Under the pieces are notes generated by a model, which was not told where the DNA came from, searched no databases, and saw only the letters and a program-made list of their open reading frames with translations. The position numbers were made by a program, and so were the translations under genes. Below are positions 1 through 8,973 of a stretch of 64,000 nt of DNA, piece by piece (within the stretch, counting starts at the first letter, position 1; every line of letters starts with the position of its first letter). This stretch comes from Extensimonas vulgaris (GTDB lineage: Bacteria > Pseudomonadota > Gammaproteobacteria > Burkholderiales > Burkholderiaceae_C), in the NCBI RefSeq assembly GCF_003337425.1, contig NZ_QPJU01000001.1, positions 524,978-588,977 of the forward strand. The letters run 5' to 3'.

Positions 1-149
1 CTTTGCAAAAAGAGCTGGGCCGCGAAGGTGAGCGTCGCTACACCAAGCTCTCGGTCTCTGAAAAAATGCGCCTGCAGCTCGACTCCATCCTCTCCGATCC
101 CAAAAAATCCCTTGCCTCGTCTGCGCGCGACGCAGCCAAGCCCCGATGA
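1..149 (+). CDS. C-terminal end of an upstream gene, probably a serine/threonine protein kinase (partial)
   Basis: An open frame runs from the left edge to a TGA at 147-149. Its last 48 codons encode a charged tail containing LGREGERRYTKLSVSEKMRL. The TGA overlaps the ATG of the PP2C phosphatase (ATGA at 146-149), so the two genes are translationally coupled. PP2C phosphatases of this type in Burkholderiales usually follow a Ser/Thr protein kinase, and the assignment rests on that context. No kinase motif lies inside the visible fragment. Confidence 0.45.
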   Translation, partial: LQKELGREGERRYTKLSVSEKMRLQLDSILSDPKKSLASSARDAAKPR

Positions 150-1060
150 AGTTTTCCGTATTCCAGCTCAGCCGCCGTGGCGGGCGCGCAAAAAATGAGG
201 ATCGGATGGGTTACTGCTATACGCGCGAAGCCAGCCTGTTTTTGCTCGCCGATGGCATGGGCGGACACCCTGAAGGCGAAGTGGCCGCACAGATTGCGGT
301 GCAAAGCATGGCCGAGATGTTCCAGGCGCAGGCCAAGCCACGGCTTGCAGACGTGCCAGCCTTCCTGGCTTCGGCCCTGCTGGCTGCACACCACCAAATC
401 CTGCGCTACGCCGACGACCAAGGCATGCCCGATGCCCCGCGCACCACGCTGGTGGCCGCCGTGCTGCAAGCCGGTTCGGCCTACTGGATCCACTGCGGCG
501 ACTCGCGTCTTTACTTGGTACGCGACGGCCAGCTCGTGGCGCGCACGCAAGACCACTCGTATCTCGCGCAGCACCCTGCGCGCCCGCTGGAGGTTCCCCA
601 CGCCAACCGCAATGTGCTGTTCACCTGCCTGGGCTCTCCGCTCAAACCCGTCTCCGACCTCGGGGGGCCCTTTGCGCTCGCACAAGGTGACCGCATTTTG
701 CTGTGCTCGGATGGGCTGTGGGGGGTGCTTGACGACAAGACCATCGCACAGCAAATGGAGCGTCTGCCGATCGACAAAACCGTGCCCACGCTTGTCGATG
801 CTGCGCTGCGCAAGGCCGGCGCAACCAGCGACAACGTCACCGCCATCGCGCTCGAATGGCAAACGCCCGATGATGCAAATACTTCGCTGGGTATTTCCAC
901 CGACCACATCGACGAAGACGGATTCGCCTCTTCCTTCGAGGCTGAATCGCTGAATGAGAGCGACGTGGCACAGTTGGACGAGTTCGACGACGCGGCGATC
1001 GAGCGCTCGATTGCCGAAATCAACGAGGCCATTCGCCGCTCTGCCGCGCGCCGTCGCTGA
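146..1060 (+). CDS. PP2C-family serine/threonine protein phosphatase
   Basis: A metal-dependent protein phosphatase of the PPM/PP2C family, 304 residues, expected in the cytoplasm. It should remove phosphate from Ser/Thr residues, probably opposing the kinase whose end overlaps its start. The metal and phosphate motifs are present in order: KNEDRMG (about 15-21), ADGMGG (34-39), CGDSR (116-120), CSDGLWGVLDD (about 190-200) and SDNVTAIALE (about 228-237). Roughly 60 residues after the catalytic core form an acidic tail rich in Asp, Glu and Ser that ends in a basic patch. The tail is not needed for catalysis and may be a regulatory or docking segment. The family call is secure; the substrates are unknown. 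Confidence 0.93.
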   Translation: MKFSVFQLSRRGGRAKNEDRMGYCYTREASLFLLADGMGGHPEGEVAAQIAVQSMAEMFQAQAKPRLADVPAFLASALLAAHHQILRYADDQGMPDAPRTTLVAAVLQAGSAYWIHCGDSRLYLVRDGQLVARTQDHSYLAQHPARPLEVPHANRNVLFTCLGSPLKPVSDLGGPFALAQGDRILLCSDGLWGVLDDKTIAQQMERLPIDKTVPTLVDAALRKAGATSDNVTAIALEWQTPDDANTSLGISTDHIDEDGFASSFEAESLNESDVAQLDEFDDAAIERSIAEINEAIRRSAARRR

Positions 1061-1370
1061 ACCCAGATGGTTCATGAGGACGCGGGATGATGGCGAGGCG
1101 GCTGGCGTGGCAGTTTGGTCGCGGGTGAGAAGTCCATGGCCGGTGCCATGAACGCCGAAGCCGCGGCCAAAATGACCGGCAGACGTCCGCCAGCGCCCGC
1201 GTAGGTGCGAAGCACCGCCTCATGGACAATCTGGGTTGAAAGCACGCTGCGGCTGCACCGCGCGACCCATCGTAAGCACGCCTTGCACGGCCGGCGCAGC
1301 GCCCCCAACTGTGTGCCGGCCATTGCGTCAATGCAGTCCATCATCACCCTCCTCACTCATCCCACAAGCC
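1061..1370. other. 310-bp gap between the PP2C gene and rph
   Basis: No gene is convincing on the plus strand. On the minus strand an open frame at 1072-1347 starts with ATGATGGAC behind a good ribosome-binding sequence (GAGGAGGGTG). It would encode about 91 residues with an Arg-rich, partly hydrophobic composition and no recognisable domain. It could be a small unknown gene, a remnant, or chance. No clear promoter or terminator was seen. Confidence 0.35.
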
Positions 1371-2099
1371 ATGAGCACCATCTTCCGTAGCAACCAACGC
1401 CCCGCCGACGCCTTGCGCCCGGTGCGCATCACACGCAACTACACCATGCACGCCGAAGGCTCGGTGCTGATCGAGCTCGGCAACACGCGCGTGCTGTGCA
1501 CCGCCTCGGTCGAAGACAAGGTGCCGCCGCACCAGCGCGGCAGCGGCGCGGGCTGGGTCACGGCCGAATACGGCATGCTGCCGCGCGCCACGCACCAGCG
1601 CAACGACCGCGAGGCTGCGCGCGGCAAGCAAAGCGGACGCACGCAAGAAATTCAGCGCCTGATCGGGCGCTCGCTGCGCGCGGTGTTCGACCTGCGGCTG
1701 CTGGGCGAGCGCACCATCACGCTCGACTGCGACGTGATCCAGGCCGACGGCGGTACGCGCACCGCGGCGATCACCGGCGCCTGGGTGGCCGCGCAGGACG
1801 CCGTGCACCAGCTGCTTGCCAGCGGCAAACTGAGCCAGTCGCCCATCCGCGAAGCCGTGGCCGCCGTGTCGGTGGGCATGCTGCAGGGGACGCCGCTGCT
1901 GGACCTCGAATACGAGGAAGACCAACGCTGCGACACCGACATGAACGTGGTCATGACCACCGCAGGCGCCTTCATCGAGCTGCAGGGCACGGCCGAAGGG
2001 GCGGCGTTCACGCGCGCGCAGCTCGACCAGATGCTCACGCTGGCCGACAAAGGCATCCGCGAGCTGCTCGCGCTGCAACAAAAAGAGCTATATGAATAA
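1371..2099 (+). CDS. rph: Ribonuclease PH
   Basis: A phosphate-dependent 3'-5' exoribonuclease that trims tRNA 3' ends. The protein has 242 residues, close to the usual 238-245. ATG at 1371 is chosen because the product then begins [15 protein letters not shown], the family's standard N-terminus; upstream codons in frame are non-homologous. Conserved segments include [11 protein letters not shown], the Arg-rich [31 protein letters not shown] and DMNVVMT. The final codons (QKELYE) and the stop lie inside a short intergenic repeat, so the extreme C-terminus is repeat-derived. rdgB follows on the same strand, a common arrangement. Confidence 0.97.
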   Translation: MSTIFRSNQRPADALRPVRITRNYTMHAEGSVLIELGNTRVLCTASVEDKVPPHQRGSGAGWVTAEYGMLPRATHQRNDREAARGKQSGRTQEIQRLIGRSLRAVFDLRLLGERTITLDCDVIQADGGTRTAAITGAWVAAQDAVHQLLASGKLSQSPIREAVAAVSVGMLQGTPLLDLEYEEDQRCDTDMNVVMTTAGAFIELQGTAEGAAFTRAQLDQMLTLADKGIRELLALQQKELYE

Positions 2100-2140
2100 T
2101 AGCTGCTTGCGCTTGATACATAAGGGATAGGTGCCAATTT
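2080..2140 (+). repeat. Short intergenic repeat, family S (copy 1)
   Basis: AAAAAGAGCTATATGAATAAT followed by AGCTGCTTGCGCTTGATA is one copy of a short imperfect inverted repeat found many times in the window. This copy overlaps the last codons of rph and ends just before rdgB. Confidence 0.7.
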
Positions 2141-2144
2141 GACC

Positions 2145-2750
2145 ATGAAAATCGTGCTGGCATCGAACAACCCCGGCAAGCTCGCCGAGCTGCAAGCCAT
2201 GCTCGCGCCGCTGGGCGTGGAACTGCTGCCCCAAGGCGCGCTCGGCGTCGGCGAAGCCGAGGAGCCGCACTGCACCTTCGTCGAAAACGCGCTCGCCAAG
2301 GCGCGCTTTGCCGCGCAGCACACGGGCCTGCCCGCGCTCGCCGACGACGCGGGGCTGTGCGTCGCTGCCTTCGGCGGCCTGCCGGGCGTGCAAACCGCCT
2401 ACTACGCCACGCAATTCGGCTACGCCAAGGGCGACGCGAACAACGTGCGCGCACTGCTCGAGCAAATGCGCGGCATCACCGACCGGCGCGCCGCGCTCGT
2501 GAGCACGCTCGTGGCCGTGCGCAGCCCGCAAGACCCCGAGCCGCTGATCGCCGTGGGCCGCGCCGCAGGCGAGATCACCGAGGCACCGCGCGGCAGCCAC
2601 GGCTTCGGCTTCGACCCCGTGATGTACCTGCCCGAACTCGGCCAGACCTTTGCCGAGCTGCCGCCCGAAGTCAAAAACGCGCACAGCCACCGTGGCCAGG
2701 CGGCGCGGCAGATGATGCAGCTGCTGCGCGAGCGCTGGCTTGCCGGCTGA
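2145..2750 (+). CDS. rdgB: dITP/XTP pyrophosphatase (RdgB/HAM1 family)
   Basis: This enzyme hydrolyses dITP, dXTP and ITP to monophosphates, keeping deaminated purines out of DNA. The protein has 201 residues. It opens with the family signature MKIVLASNNPGKLAEL and contains ALADDAGLCV, a conserved acidic patch, and GSHGFGFDPVMYLPELG with the SHRGQA motif near the end. ATG at 2145 is preferred over an in-frame TTG two codons earlier because it gives the canonical MKIVLASNN start. The gene lies between rph and hemW; its end is separated from the hemW start by 7 bp. Confidence 0.97.
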   Translation: MKIVLASNNPGKLAELQAMLAPLGVELLPQGALGVGEAEEPHCTFVENALAKARFAAQHTGLPALADDAGLCVAAFGGLPGVQTAYYATQFGYAKGDANNVRALLEQMRGITDRRAALVSTLVAVRSPQDPEPLIAVGRAAGEITEAPRGSHGFGFDPVMYLPELGQTFAELPPEVKNAHSHRGQAARQMMQLLRERWLAG

Positions 2751-2757
2751 AATCTCC

Positions 2758-4053
2758 ATGCCCACCATCCCCATCCACCCGGCTGCATCCGATGCGCAGC
2801 ACGGCGCCGACCCCGCCCCTGCCCTCACTGCCGAGCCCGCCCCGGCCACGCCGCGCGACCTGCAGCAATCCATGCGCCCGGGCGTGCTGCACCTGCCCAG
2901 CCTGCCGCCGCTCGCGCTCTACGTGCACCTGCCCTGGTGCCTGAAAAAATGCCCGTACTGCGACTTCAACTCGCACGCGCTGACGGCCAGCGGGGCCGAG
3001 GCCGAAGCGCTGCAGTCGCGCTACCTCGACGCGCTCGTCGCCGACCTCGAAGCCGCGCTGCCGCTCGTGTGGGGGCGCAAGGTCTTGAGCGTCTTTCTCG
3101 GCGGCGGCACGCCCAGCCTGTTCGCGCCCGAGCGCATCGAAGCGCTGCTGGGCGCGCTCCGCGCGCGGCTGCCGCTGCTGCCGGGCTGCGAGATCACGCT
3201 CGAAGCCAACCCCGGCAGCTTCGAGCGCGAGCGTTTTCACGCCTTTCGCGCCGCGGGCGTCACGCGCCTGTCGGTGGGCGTGCAGAGCTTTTCCGACCGC
3301 CACCTGCAGGCGCTGGGCCGCGTGCACGACCGCGCGCAAGCCCTGGCCGCCATGCAGGAGGCCGCGCAGGCGTTCGACAATTTCAACCTCGACCTGATGT
3401 ACGCCCTGCCCGGCCAGACGCTCGCAGAATTAGAGCAGGATGTGCACACTGCGCTTGCCTTTGCGCCGCCGCACCTCTCCATCTACCAGCTCACCGTCGA
3501 GCCCAACACCTACTTTGCCAAACACCCGCCGCCCGCGCTGCCCGAGGACGACCTGGCCTACGCCATGCTCGACCGCATCACCGCGCTCACGCAGGCCGCG
3601 GGCCTACAGCGCTATGAAGTCTCGGCCTACGCGCGGCCCGGCCACGCCTGCGTGCACAACGGCAATTACTGGCAGTTTGGCGACTACCTGGGCCTGGGCG
3701 CGGGTGCACACAGCAAGCTGAGCTTCGCGCACCGCATCGTGCGCCAGGTGCGCTTTCGTGATCCGCAGCGCTACATCGCGCAGGCGCTCACGGGCCAGGC
3801 CGTGGCGCAGGACGACGAGGTACGCCGCGCCGACCTGCCGTTCGAATTCATGCTCAACGCACTGCGCCTGCGCGCAGGCTTTGCGCTGCAAGACTACTGC
3901 GACCGCACCGGCCTGCCGCTTTCGACCATCGCCCCGGCGCTGGAGCAGGCCGAACGCCAGGGCCTGATCACACGCGACCTGGGCCACGTGCGCCCGACGG
4001 CGCGCGGATTTGACTTTTTGAACGACCTGCTCGCGTTCTTTTTGCCGGAGTAG
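2758..4053 (+). CDS. hemW: Radical SAM heme chaperone HemW (HemN-like)
   Basis: A radical SAM protein of the HemW branch, which binds heme and is thought to deliver it to target proteins; it is often annotated as oxygen-independent coproporphyrinogen oxidase. The 4Fe-4S/SAM motif CLKKCPYC uses Cys 61, 65 and 68. It is followed by FLGGGTPSLF, LEANPG and SVGVQSFSDRHL, and a C-terminal HemW domain. ATG at 2758 gives 431 residues with about 50 low-complexity Ala/Pro residues before the core; an alternative ATG at 2872 would give a more usual N-terminus. The stop codon (TAG) coincides with the left end of an F2 palindromic element. Confidence 0.93.
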   Translation: MPTIPIHPAASDAQHGADPAPALTAEPAPATPRDLQQSMRPGVLHLPSLPPLALYVHLPWCLKKCPYCDFNSHALTASGAEAEALQSRYLDALVADLEAALPLVWGRKVLSVFLGGGTPSLFAPERIEALLGALRARLPLLPGCEITLEANPGSFERERFHAFRAAGVTRLSVGVQSFSDRHLQALGRVHDRAQALAAMQEAAQAFDNFNLDLMYALPGQTLAELEQDVHTALAFAPPHLSIYQLTVEPNTYFAKHPPPALPEDDLAYAMLDRITALTQAAGLQRYEVSAYARPGHACVHNGNYWQFGDYLGLGAGAHSKLSFAHRIVRQVRFRDPQRYIAQALTGQAVAQDDEVRRADLPFEFMLNALRLRAGFALQDYCDRTGLPLSTIAPALEQAERQGLITRDLGHVRPTARGFDFLNDLLAFFLPE

Positions 4054-4143
4054 CAGCCTGTCGGACTTTGGGCGTCGATAGCGAGAATGGGCTCCAGCGG
4101 CGCATTCGCAGCCGACGACTCCAAAGTCCGACAGGCTGCCAGG
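4051..4143. mobile_element. Short F2-family palindromic element between hemW and pilB
   Basis: Terminal inverted repeats GCAGCCTGTCGGACTTTGG at the left and its complement at 4121-4139 enclose a short core containing GGCGTCGATAGCGAGAA and GCGGCGCATTCGCAGCCGACGA. Those core blocks also occur in the 169-bp copy in gloB (48635-48803), but the middle part is missing here. This is therefore an internally deleted member. The hemW stop codon lies at its left edge. Confidence 0.8.
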
Positions 4144-4196
4144 TTTGTCTGGTGATAGGATGGCTCACTTGCAGAACTTCACACAGCATTGCTTCC

Positions 4197-5951
4197 ATGG
4201 CTGCCACCGCTGACTCTTTGCAAAAGCAAGCCCCTTCGATTGCCCTGCCCGGACTGGTGCGGGCTTTGGTTACTGCGGGGAAACTGTCGCAAAAAACCGC
4301 GGAGGAGATTTACAAAAAATCCCAAGCGGGGCGCAACAGTTTCATCGCAGAATTGACGGGATCGGGTGCAGTCTCTGCGGCCGACCTGGCGCACACTGTT
4401 GCCGCCGTTTTTGGCACTCCTTTGCTGGATCTCGATGCCGTCGATCCATTGCATTTGCCCAAAGGATTGCTGGATCAGAAAATTTGCAGCGCATATCGCG
4501 TCGTTGCCCTCGGCAAAAGAGGAAACCGGCTCATTGTGGCCACGGCAGACCCTACTGACCAGGAAGCCGGCGAGAAAATCAAATTTACAACCCAATTGGG
4601 AGTCGAATGGGTCATTGCGGAGTACGATAAACTCAACCGGTTCATTGACGCAAACGCCAAGCCGGCCACCGATTTCAACGAATATACTATCTCTGACGGC
4701 AGCGATTTTGAATTCGATTTCGGCATTGAGGCAGGTTCGGACGACGCCGCACCGGAGAGCGTGGACATTGGGGAGTCCGAGGTCGAAGACGCTCCTATCG
4801 TCAAATTCCTGCACAAAATGTTGCTCGACGCATTTCACATGCGCGCCTCCGACCTGCATTTCGAGCCTTTTGAAAATCAATATCGTGTCCGTTTTCGTAT
4901 CGATGGCCAATTGCGTGAGATTGCATCGCCTCCGGTCGCGATCAAAGACAAGCTGGCTTCGCGCATCAAAGTTATTTCGCGACTGGACATATCAGAAAAA
5001 AGAGTCCCTCAAGACGGGCGCATGAAACTGAAAATAGGACCCGATCGCGTCATCGATTTTCGCGTCAGTACCTTGCCGACGCTTTTTGGTGAAAAGATCG
5101 TCATTCGTATTCTCGATCCAAGTTCTGCAAAAATGGGCATAGACGCCCTGGGTTACGAACAGGAAGAAAAGGAAAGGCTTCTTCAAGCAATCAACCGTCC
5201 CTATGGCATGATTCTTGTTACGGGCCCTACCGGCTCAGGCAAAACGGTTTCCCTCTATACCTGCCTGAATTTATTGAACAAGCCTGGAGTCAACATCGCA
5301 ACAGCCGAAGACCCTGCGGAGATAAATCTTCCGGGCGTCAACCAGGTCAATGTGAATGAAAAAGCAGGATTGACTTTTGCTGTCGCGTTACGCGCCTTTC
5401 TGCGCCAAGACCCGGACATCATCATGGTGGGTGAGATTCGCGATCTGGAAACCGCCGATATTTCCATCAAGGCAGCGCAAACCGGACATTTGGTGCTTTC
5501 CACCCTGCACACCAATGATGCTCCGACGACCTTGACACGCATGCGCAACATGGGAATTGCGCCATTCAATATCGCTTCGAGTGTCATATTGATTACGGCG
5601 CAACGTTTGGCGCGCCGACTTTGCCCTGCATGCAAGCAACCTGCGGACATCCCGATGGAGGCACTGCTGGACGCCGGATTTCACGAACATGAACTCGATG
5701 GCACCTGGGCGCCCTATCGCGCCGTTGGCTGTTCAGCCTGCAACAATGGCTATAAGGGCCGTGTCGGCATCTACCAAGTCATGCCCATATCCGAAGAAAT
5801 CCAGCGCATCATTTTGCGTGACGGCAGTGCAATCGAAATTGCAGAACAATCGCGGCGAGAAGGTGTGCGATCGCTGCGTGAGGCCGGCTTGCACAAGGTC
5901 AAATTGGGCTTGACTTCACTGGAAGAAGTGCTGGCCGTCACCAACGATTAA
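4197..5951 (+). CDS. pilB: Type IV pilus assembly ATPase PilB
   Basis: A hexameric ATPase that powers pilus extension at the cytoplasmic face of the inner membrane. The protein has 584 residues and the usual layout: an N-terminal MshEN/T2SSE_N domain (about 1-150), then the ATPase domain with Walker A GPTGSGKT (about 342-349), an Asp box, Walker B region DIIMVGEIRDLETADI, His box LVLSTLHTNDAPTTL, and a zinc-binding tetracysteine region (CPACK and CSACN). ATG at 4197 (AATADSLQKQ) is preferred; the frame stays open upstream through a palindromic element, but that part is not homologous. pilC follows after 13 bp. Base composition looks lower in GC than hemW or coaE. Confidence 0.97.
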   Translation: MAATADSLQKQAPSIALPGLVRALVTAGKLSQKTAEEIYKKSQAGRNSFIAELTGSGAVSAADLAHTVAAVFGTPLLDLDAVDPLHLPKGLLDQKICSAYRVVALGKRGNRLIVATADPTDQEAGEKIKFTTQLGVEWVIAEYDKLNRFIDANAKPATDFNEYTISDGSDFEFDFGIEAGSDDAAPESVDIGESEVEDAPIVKFLHKMLLDAFHMRASDLHFEPFENQYRVRFRIDGQLREIASPPVAIKDKLASRIKVISRLDISEKRVPQDGRMKLKIGPDRVIDFRVSTLPTLFGEKIVIRILDPSSAKMGIDALGYEQEEKERLLQAINRPYGMILVTGPTGSGKTVSLYTCLNLLNKPGVNIATAEDPAEINLPGVNQVNVNEKAGLTFAVALRAFLRQDPDIIMVGEIRDLETADISIKAAQTGHLVLSTLHTNDAPTTLTRMRNMGIAPFNIASSVILITAQRLARRLCPACKQPADIPMEALLDAGFHEHELDGTWAPYRAVGCSACNNGYKGRVGIYQVMPISEEIQRIILRDGSAIEIAEQSRREGVRSLREAGLHKVKLGLTSLEEVLAVTND

Positions 5952-5964
5952 GTGAGGAAGCAGC

Positions 5965-7185
5965 ATGGCGACCGCAATTTCAAAAAGAGATGTCAAGGAT
6001 TTCGTCTTTGAATGGGAAGGCAAAGACAGAAACGGCAAAGTGGTTCGTGGAGAAACCCGCGCCGGCGGCGAAAACCAAGTGCAGGCGACCCTGCGCCGGC
6101 AAGGGGTTTTGCCCACAAAAATCAAAAAGCGCCGCATGCGCGCGGGCAAGCGAATCAAGCCCAAAGACATTGCCCTGTTTACACGCCAGTTGGCTACGAT
6201 GATGAAGGCGGGCGTGCCGCTTTTGCAGGCTTTCGACATCGTCGGGCGCGGCAATAACAATCCTAGCGTGACCAAACTACTCAACGACATCCGCATGGAT
6301 GTCGAAACCGGCACCTCTTTGAGCAGCGCTTTTCGCAAATACCCCATGTATTTCGATAGCCTGTACTGCAACCTCGTCGAGGCAGGTGAGGCTGCGGGCA
6401 TTCTGGATTCGCTGCTCGATCGGCTCGCAACCTATATGGAGAAAACCGAGGCCATCAAATCAAAAATCAAATCTGCCTTGATGTATCCGGTTTCCGTGAT
6501 CATTGTTGCATTTGTCGTGGTCACGATCATCATGATCTTCGTGATCCCGGCCTTCAAGGAGGTTTTTACCTCTTTTGGCGCCGATCTTCCTGCTCCCACT
6601 TTGTTCGTCATCGGGCTCAGCGACACTTTTGTGCGCTGGTGGTGGCTGATTTTTGGGGTGCTTGGCGGAGGCATTTATTTTTTCATGCAAGCCTGGCGGC
6701 GTAGTGAAAAAATGCAAATGTTCATGGATCGCTTGCTTTTGCGCCTGCCGATTTTTGGTGATTTGATCAACAAGTCTTGCGTGGCGCGCTGGACACGCAC
6801 GCTTTCGACCATGTTCGCTGCGGGCGTGCCTCTGGTCGAGGCGCTGGACTCCGTGGGTGGGGCTGCCGGGAATTCGGTCTACGAAATGGCCACGAAAAAA
6901 ATTCAACAAGAAGTCTCGGTAGGCACCAGTTTGACGGCGGCCATGACCGATGCCAATGTTTTCCCTTCGATGGTGCTGCAAATGTGCGCCATCGGCGAAG
7001 AATCCGGCTCCATCGATCACATGCTGGGCAAGGCGGCTGACTTTTATGAAGCCGAGGTCGATGACATGGTCGCGGGCCTCTCGAGCCTGATGGAGCCCAT
7101 CATCATCGTGTTTCTGGGCGCCATCATCGGCGGCATCGTGGTGTCGATGTACCTGCCGATCTTCAAACTCGGGCAGGTCGTTTGA
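5965..7185 (+). CDS. pilC: Type IV pilus inner-membrane platform protein PilC
   Basis: A polytopic inner-membrane protein (GspF family, 406 residues) that forms the platform coupling PilB and PilT/PilU motors to pilin polymerisation. Two T2SSF domains are visible, each with the F/L-TRQLATMMKAGVPLLQAF type signature (about 70-90 and again around WTRTLSTMFAAGVPLVEAL). Membrane segments lie around residues 170-195, 210-245 and at the C-terminus (IIIVFLGAIIGGIVVSMYLP). A ribosome-binding sequence GAGGAAG lies just before the ATG. The stop overlaps the start of pilD by one base. Confidence 0.96.
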   Translation: MATAISKRDVKDFVFEWEGKDRNGKVVRGETRAGGENQVQATLRRQGVLPTKIKKRRMRAGKRIKPKDIALFTRQLATMMKAGVPLLQAFDIVGRGNNNPSVTKLLNDIRMDVETGTSLSSAFRKYPMYFDSLYCNLVEAGEAAGILDSLLDRLATYMEKTEAIKSKIKSALMYPVSVIIVAFVVVTIIMIFVIPAFKEVFTSFGADLPAPTLFVIGLSDTFVRWWWLIFGVLGGGIYFFMQAWRRSEKMQMFMDRLLLRLPIFGDLINKSCVARWTRTLSTMFAAGVPLVEALDSVGGAAGNSVYEMATKKIQQEVSVGTSLTAAMTDANVFPSMVLQMCAIGEESGSIDHMLGKAADFYEAEVDDMVAGLSSLMEPIIIVFLGAIIGGIVVSMYLPIFKLGQVV

Positions 7186-8093
7186 TGGGCCTGGAGCTTT
7201 GGCCGCCGGCGGTGCAAGTGGCGCTGGCAGGTGTTTTGGGCCTGCTGCTGGGTAGCTTTCTCAACGTCGTCATCTACCGCCTGCCCAAGATGATGGAGCA
7301 GCAATGGGCGGCGGAATGCGCCGAGTTTGTGGCACAGCAGCAATCCGATGGCGCAAAGCCCCCGGCGCACGCTGGGGTGACGGCGCCGGTTGCGCCCGCG
7401 CAAGCCTTCAACCTCTGGACGCCACGCTCGCGCTGCCCCGCATGCGGGCACGGCGTGCGCTGGTGGGAAAACATCCCCGTGCTGAGCTTTTTGTATCTGC
7501 GCGGGCGCTGCTCGGCCTGCGGCGCGCGCATTGGCTGGCGCTATCCGCTCGTCGAACTGGCGACCGCTGGCCTCTTTGCCTGGTGCATCGCCCGCTGGGG
7601 CTGGACGCCTGCGGGACTTTGCTGGTGCGGCTTTGCGGCGGCCTTGCTCGCGCTGGCCTGCATAGACTGGGACACCACGCTGCTGCCCGACGACATCACC
7701 CAGCCTTTGCTGTGGGCGGGCTTGCTGGCGTCCGTGCTGGGCTGGAGTGGCGTGCCGCTTTCCCAGGCCGTGGTCGGCGCGGCGGCGGGGTATTTGTCGC
7801 TGTGGCTGGTGTATTGGGGCTTCAAGCTCGCCACGGGCAAGGAGGGTATGGGCTTTGGCGATTTCAAGCTGTTTGCCGCCCTGGGTGCCTGGTTTGGCTG
7901 GCAGGCGCTGGTGCCCATCATCCTGCTCGCTTCGGTGATCGGCGCGCTGGTGGGCATCGCCATGAAAGTATTCCACACCCTGCGCCCGGGCGGCTACGTG
8001 CCTTTTGGGCCCTTTTTGGCTGGTGCGGGCATCGTTGCCATGGTGTTCGGGCCTGGCGCCATCTTGCAGGCCGTCTGGATGCTGCTAGTGTAG
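7185..8093 (+). CDS. pilD: Prepilin leader peptidase / N-methyltransferase PilD
   Basis: An inner-membrane aspartyl protease that cleaves prepilin leaders and methylates the new N-terminus. It has 302 residues, many membrane segments, a cytoplasmic zinc motif with two CxxC pairs (CPAC and CSAC), and the two catalytic Asp regions [12 protein letters not shown] and [17 protein letters not shown] couples it to pilC. The last two codons and the stop (CTA GTG TAG) lie inside the F1 element at 8085. Removing the element and one CTAG gives CTG CTA GGA TGA, so the ancestral protein ended Leu-Leu-Gly and overlapped the coaE start as ATGA. The insertion changed only the final residue. Confidence 0.96.
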   Translation: MGLELWPPAVQVALAGVLGLLLGSFLNVVIYRLPKMMEQQWAAECAEFVAQQQSDGAKPPAHAGVTAPVAPAQAFNLWTPRSRCPACGHGVRWWENIPVLSFLYLRGRCSACGARIGWRYPLVELATAGLFAWCIARWGWTPAGLCWCGFAAALLALACIDWDTTLLPDDITQPLLWAGLLASVLGWSGVPLSQAVVGAAAGYLSLWLVYWGFKLATGKEGMGFGDFKLFAALGAWFGWQALVPIILLASVIGALVGIAMKVFHTLRPGGYVPFGPFLAGAGIVAMVFGPGAILQAVWMLLV

Positions 8094-8250
8094 TGTTCGA
8101 CGCTATCTGCGACATCAAACCGCGTCTTTGCGGCCTGGGCCGCGTTGCAAATCCTCGCGATACCGCCCGGTATCGCTGCGGTTTGCGCCTTGCCCAGACC
8201 AAAAATCCATCGGTTTTATTTGTCGCATCAAGCATCAAACACTACACTAG
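8085..8250 (-). mobile_element. F1 palindromic element, copy 1 (166 bp)
   Basis: Bounded by CTAG on both sides, with ends CTAGTGYAGTGTTYGAYGC. It lies in the opposite orientation to the other three copies and has the same length. It supplies the pilD stop codon and lies 1 bp before the ATG of coaE. The coaE frame is open across the element. See findings for the reconstruction of the empty site. Confidence 0.9.
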
Positions 8251-8251
8251 G

Positions 8252-8872
8252 ATGAAACACATGCAAAAAACCTTGCGCCTCGGTTTGACGGGTGGCATAG
8301 GCAGCGGCAAGAGCACGGTCGCGCAGATGTTCGTTGCGCGCGGTGCCGCATTGATCGATGCCGACCAGATCGCTCGCGCCGTGACGGGGCCGGGCGGCGC
8401 GGCCATGGCGGCGATCGCCGAGGCGTTCGGGCCCGAATACGTGGCGCCCGACGGCGCCATGGACCGCGAGCGCATGCGCCGCCTCGCCTTTTCCGACCCG
8501 ACGGCGCGTGCCCGGCTCGAAGCCATCGTACATCCGTGCGTGCTGCACGAAAACGAGCGCCGCGCCCGCCGCGCGATGGAGCAGGGCAGCGCGTTGATCC
8601 TGTTCGACGTGCCTTTGCTCGTGGAGTCCGGCCACTGGGAGCGTCGGCTCGACGGCGTGCTCGTGGTGGACTGCAAGGTCGAGACGCAGATCGAGCGCGT
8701 GATGCTGCGCAATGGCCTGGCTCGCGCCACCGTCGAAGCCATCATCGCCGCACAGGCAACGCGCGAGGCGCGCCGCGGCGCGGCCGACGTGGTGATTTAC
8801 AACGACGACGGCGTGACCTTGGCCGATTTGCAGCGACAAGTGGCGCAAACGCTGCAATGCTTGGGGCTATGA
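8252..8872 (+). CDS. coaE: Dephospho-CoA kinase
   Basis: Catalyses the last step of coenzyme A synthesis, phosphorylating the 3'-hydroxyl of dephospho-CoA with ATP. The P-loop TGGIGSGKS is at residues 13-21, followed by the DADQIAR and DVPLLVESG segments typical of the family; 206 residues is normal. Two starts are possible: ATG 8252, which before the F1 insertion would have overlapped the pilD stop as ATGA, or ATG 8261, with AGGA eight bases upstream. The order pilB-pilC-pilD-coaE-zapD-yacG is widespread in gammaproteobacteria and betaproteobacteria. Confidence 0.95.
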   Translation: MKHMQKTLRLGLTGGIGSGKSTVAQMFVARGAALIDADQIARAVTGPGGAAMAAIAEAFGPEYVAPDGAMDRERMRRLAFSDPTARARLEAIVHPCVLHENERRARRAMEQGSALILFDVPLLVESGHWERRLDGVLVVDCKVETQIERVMLRNGLARATVEAIIAAQATREARRGAADVVIYNDDGVTLADLQRQVAQTLQCLGL

Positions 8873-8973
8873 TCCCGCACGGCGCTGCCGTTGGTGTGCT
8901 GCCTGCTTTTGCGCAGCCGCCGGCAGCCACCGGCAGCAGCCGCGACACCCCGAGCCCCGAGGAAGCCCTCAGC

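Noticed and set aside
4068-4196. An N-terminal extension of PilB starting inside the F2 element
   Set aside because: The extra 43 residues come from the element and do not resemble PilB; ATG 4197 gives the normal protein.
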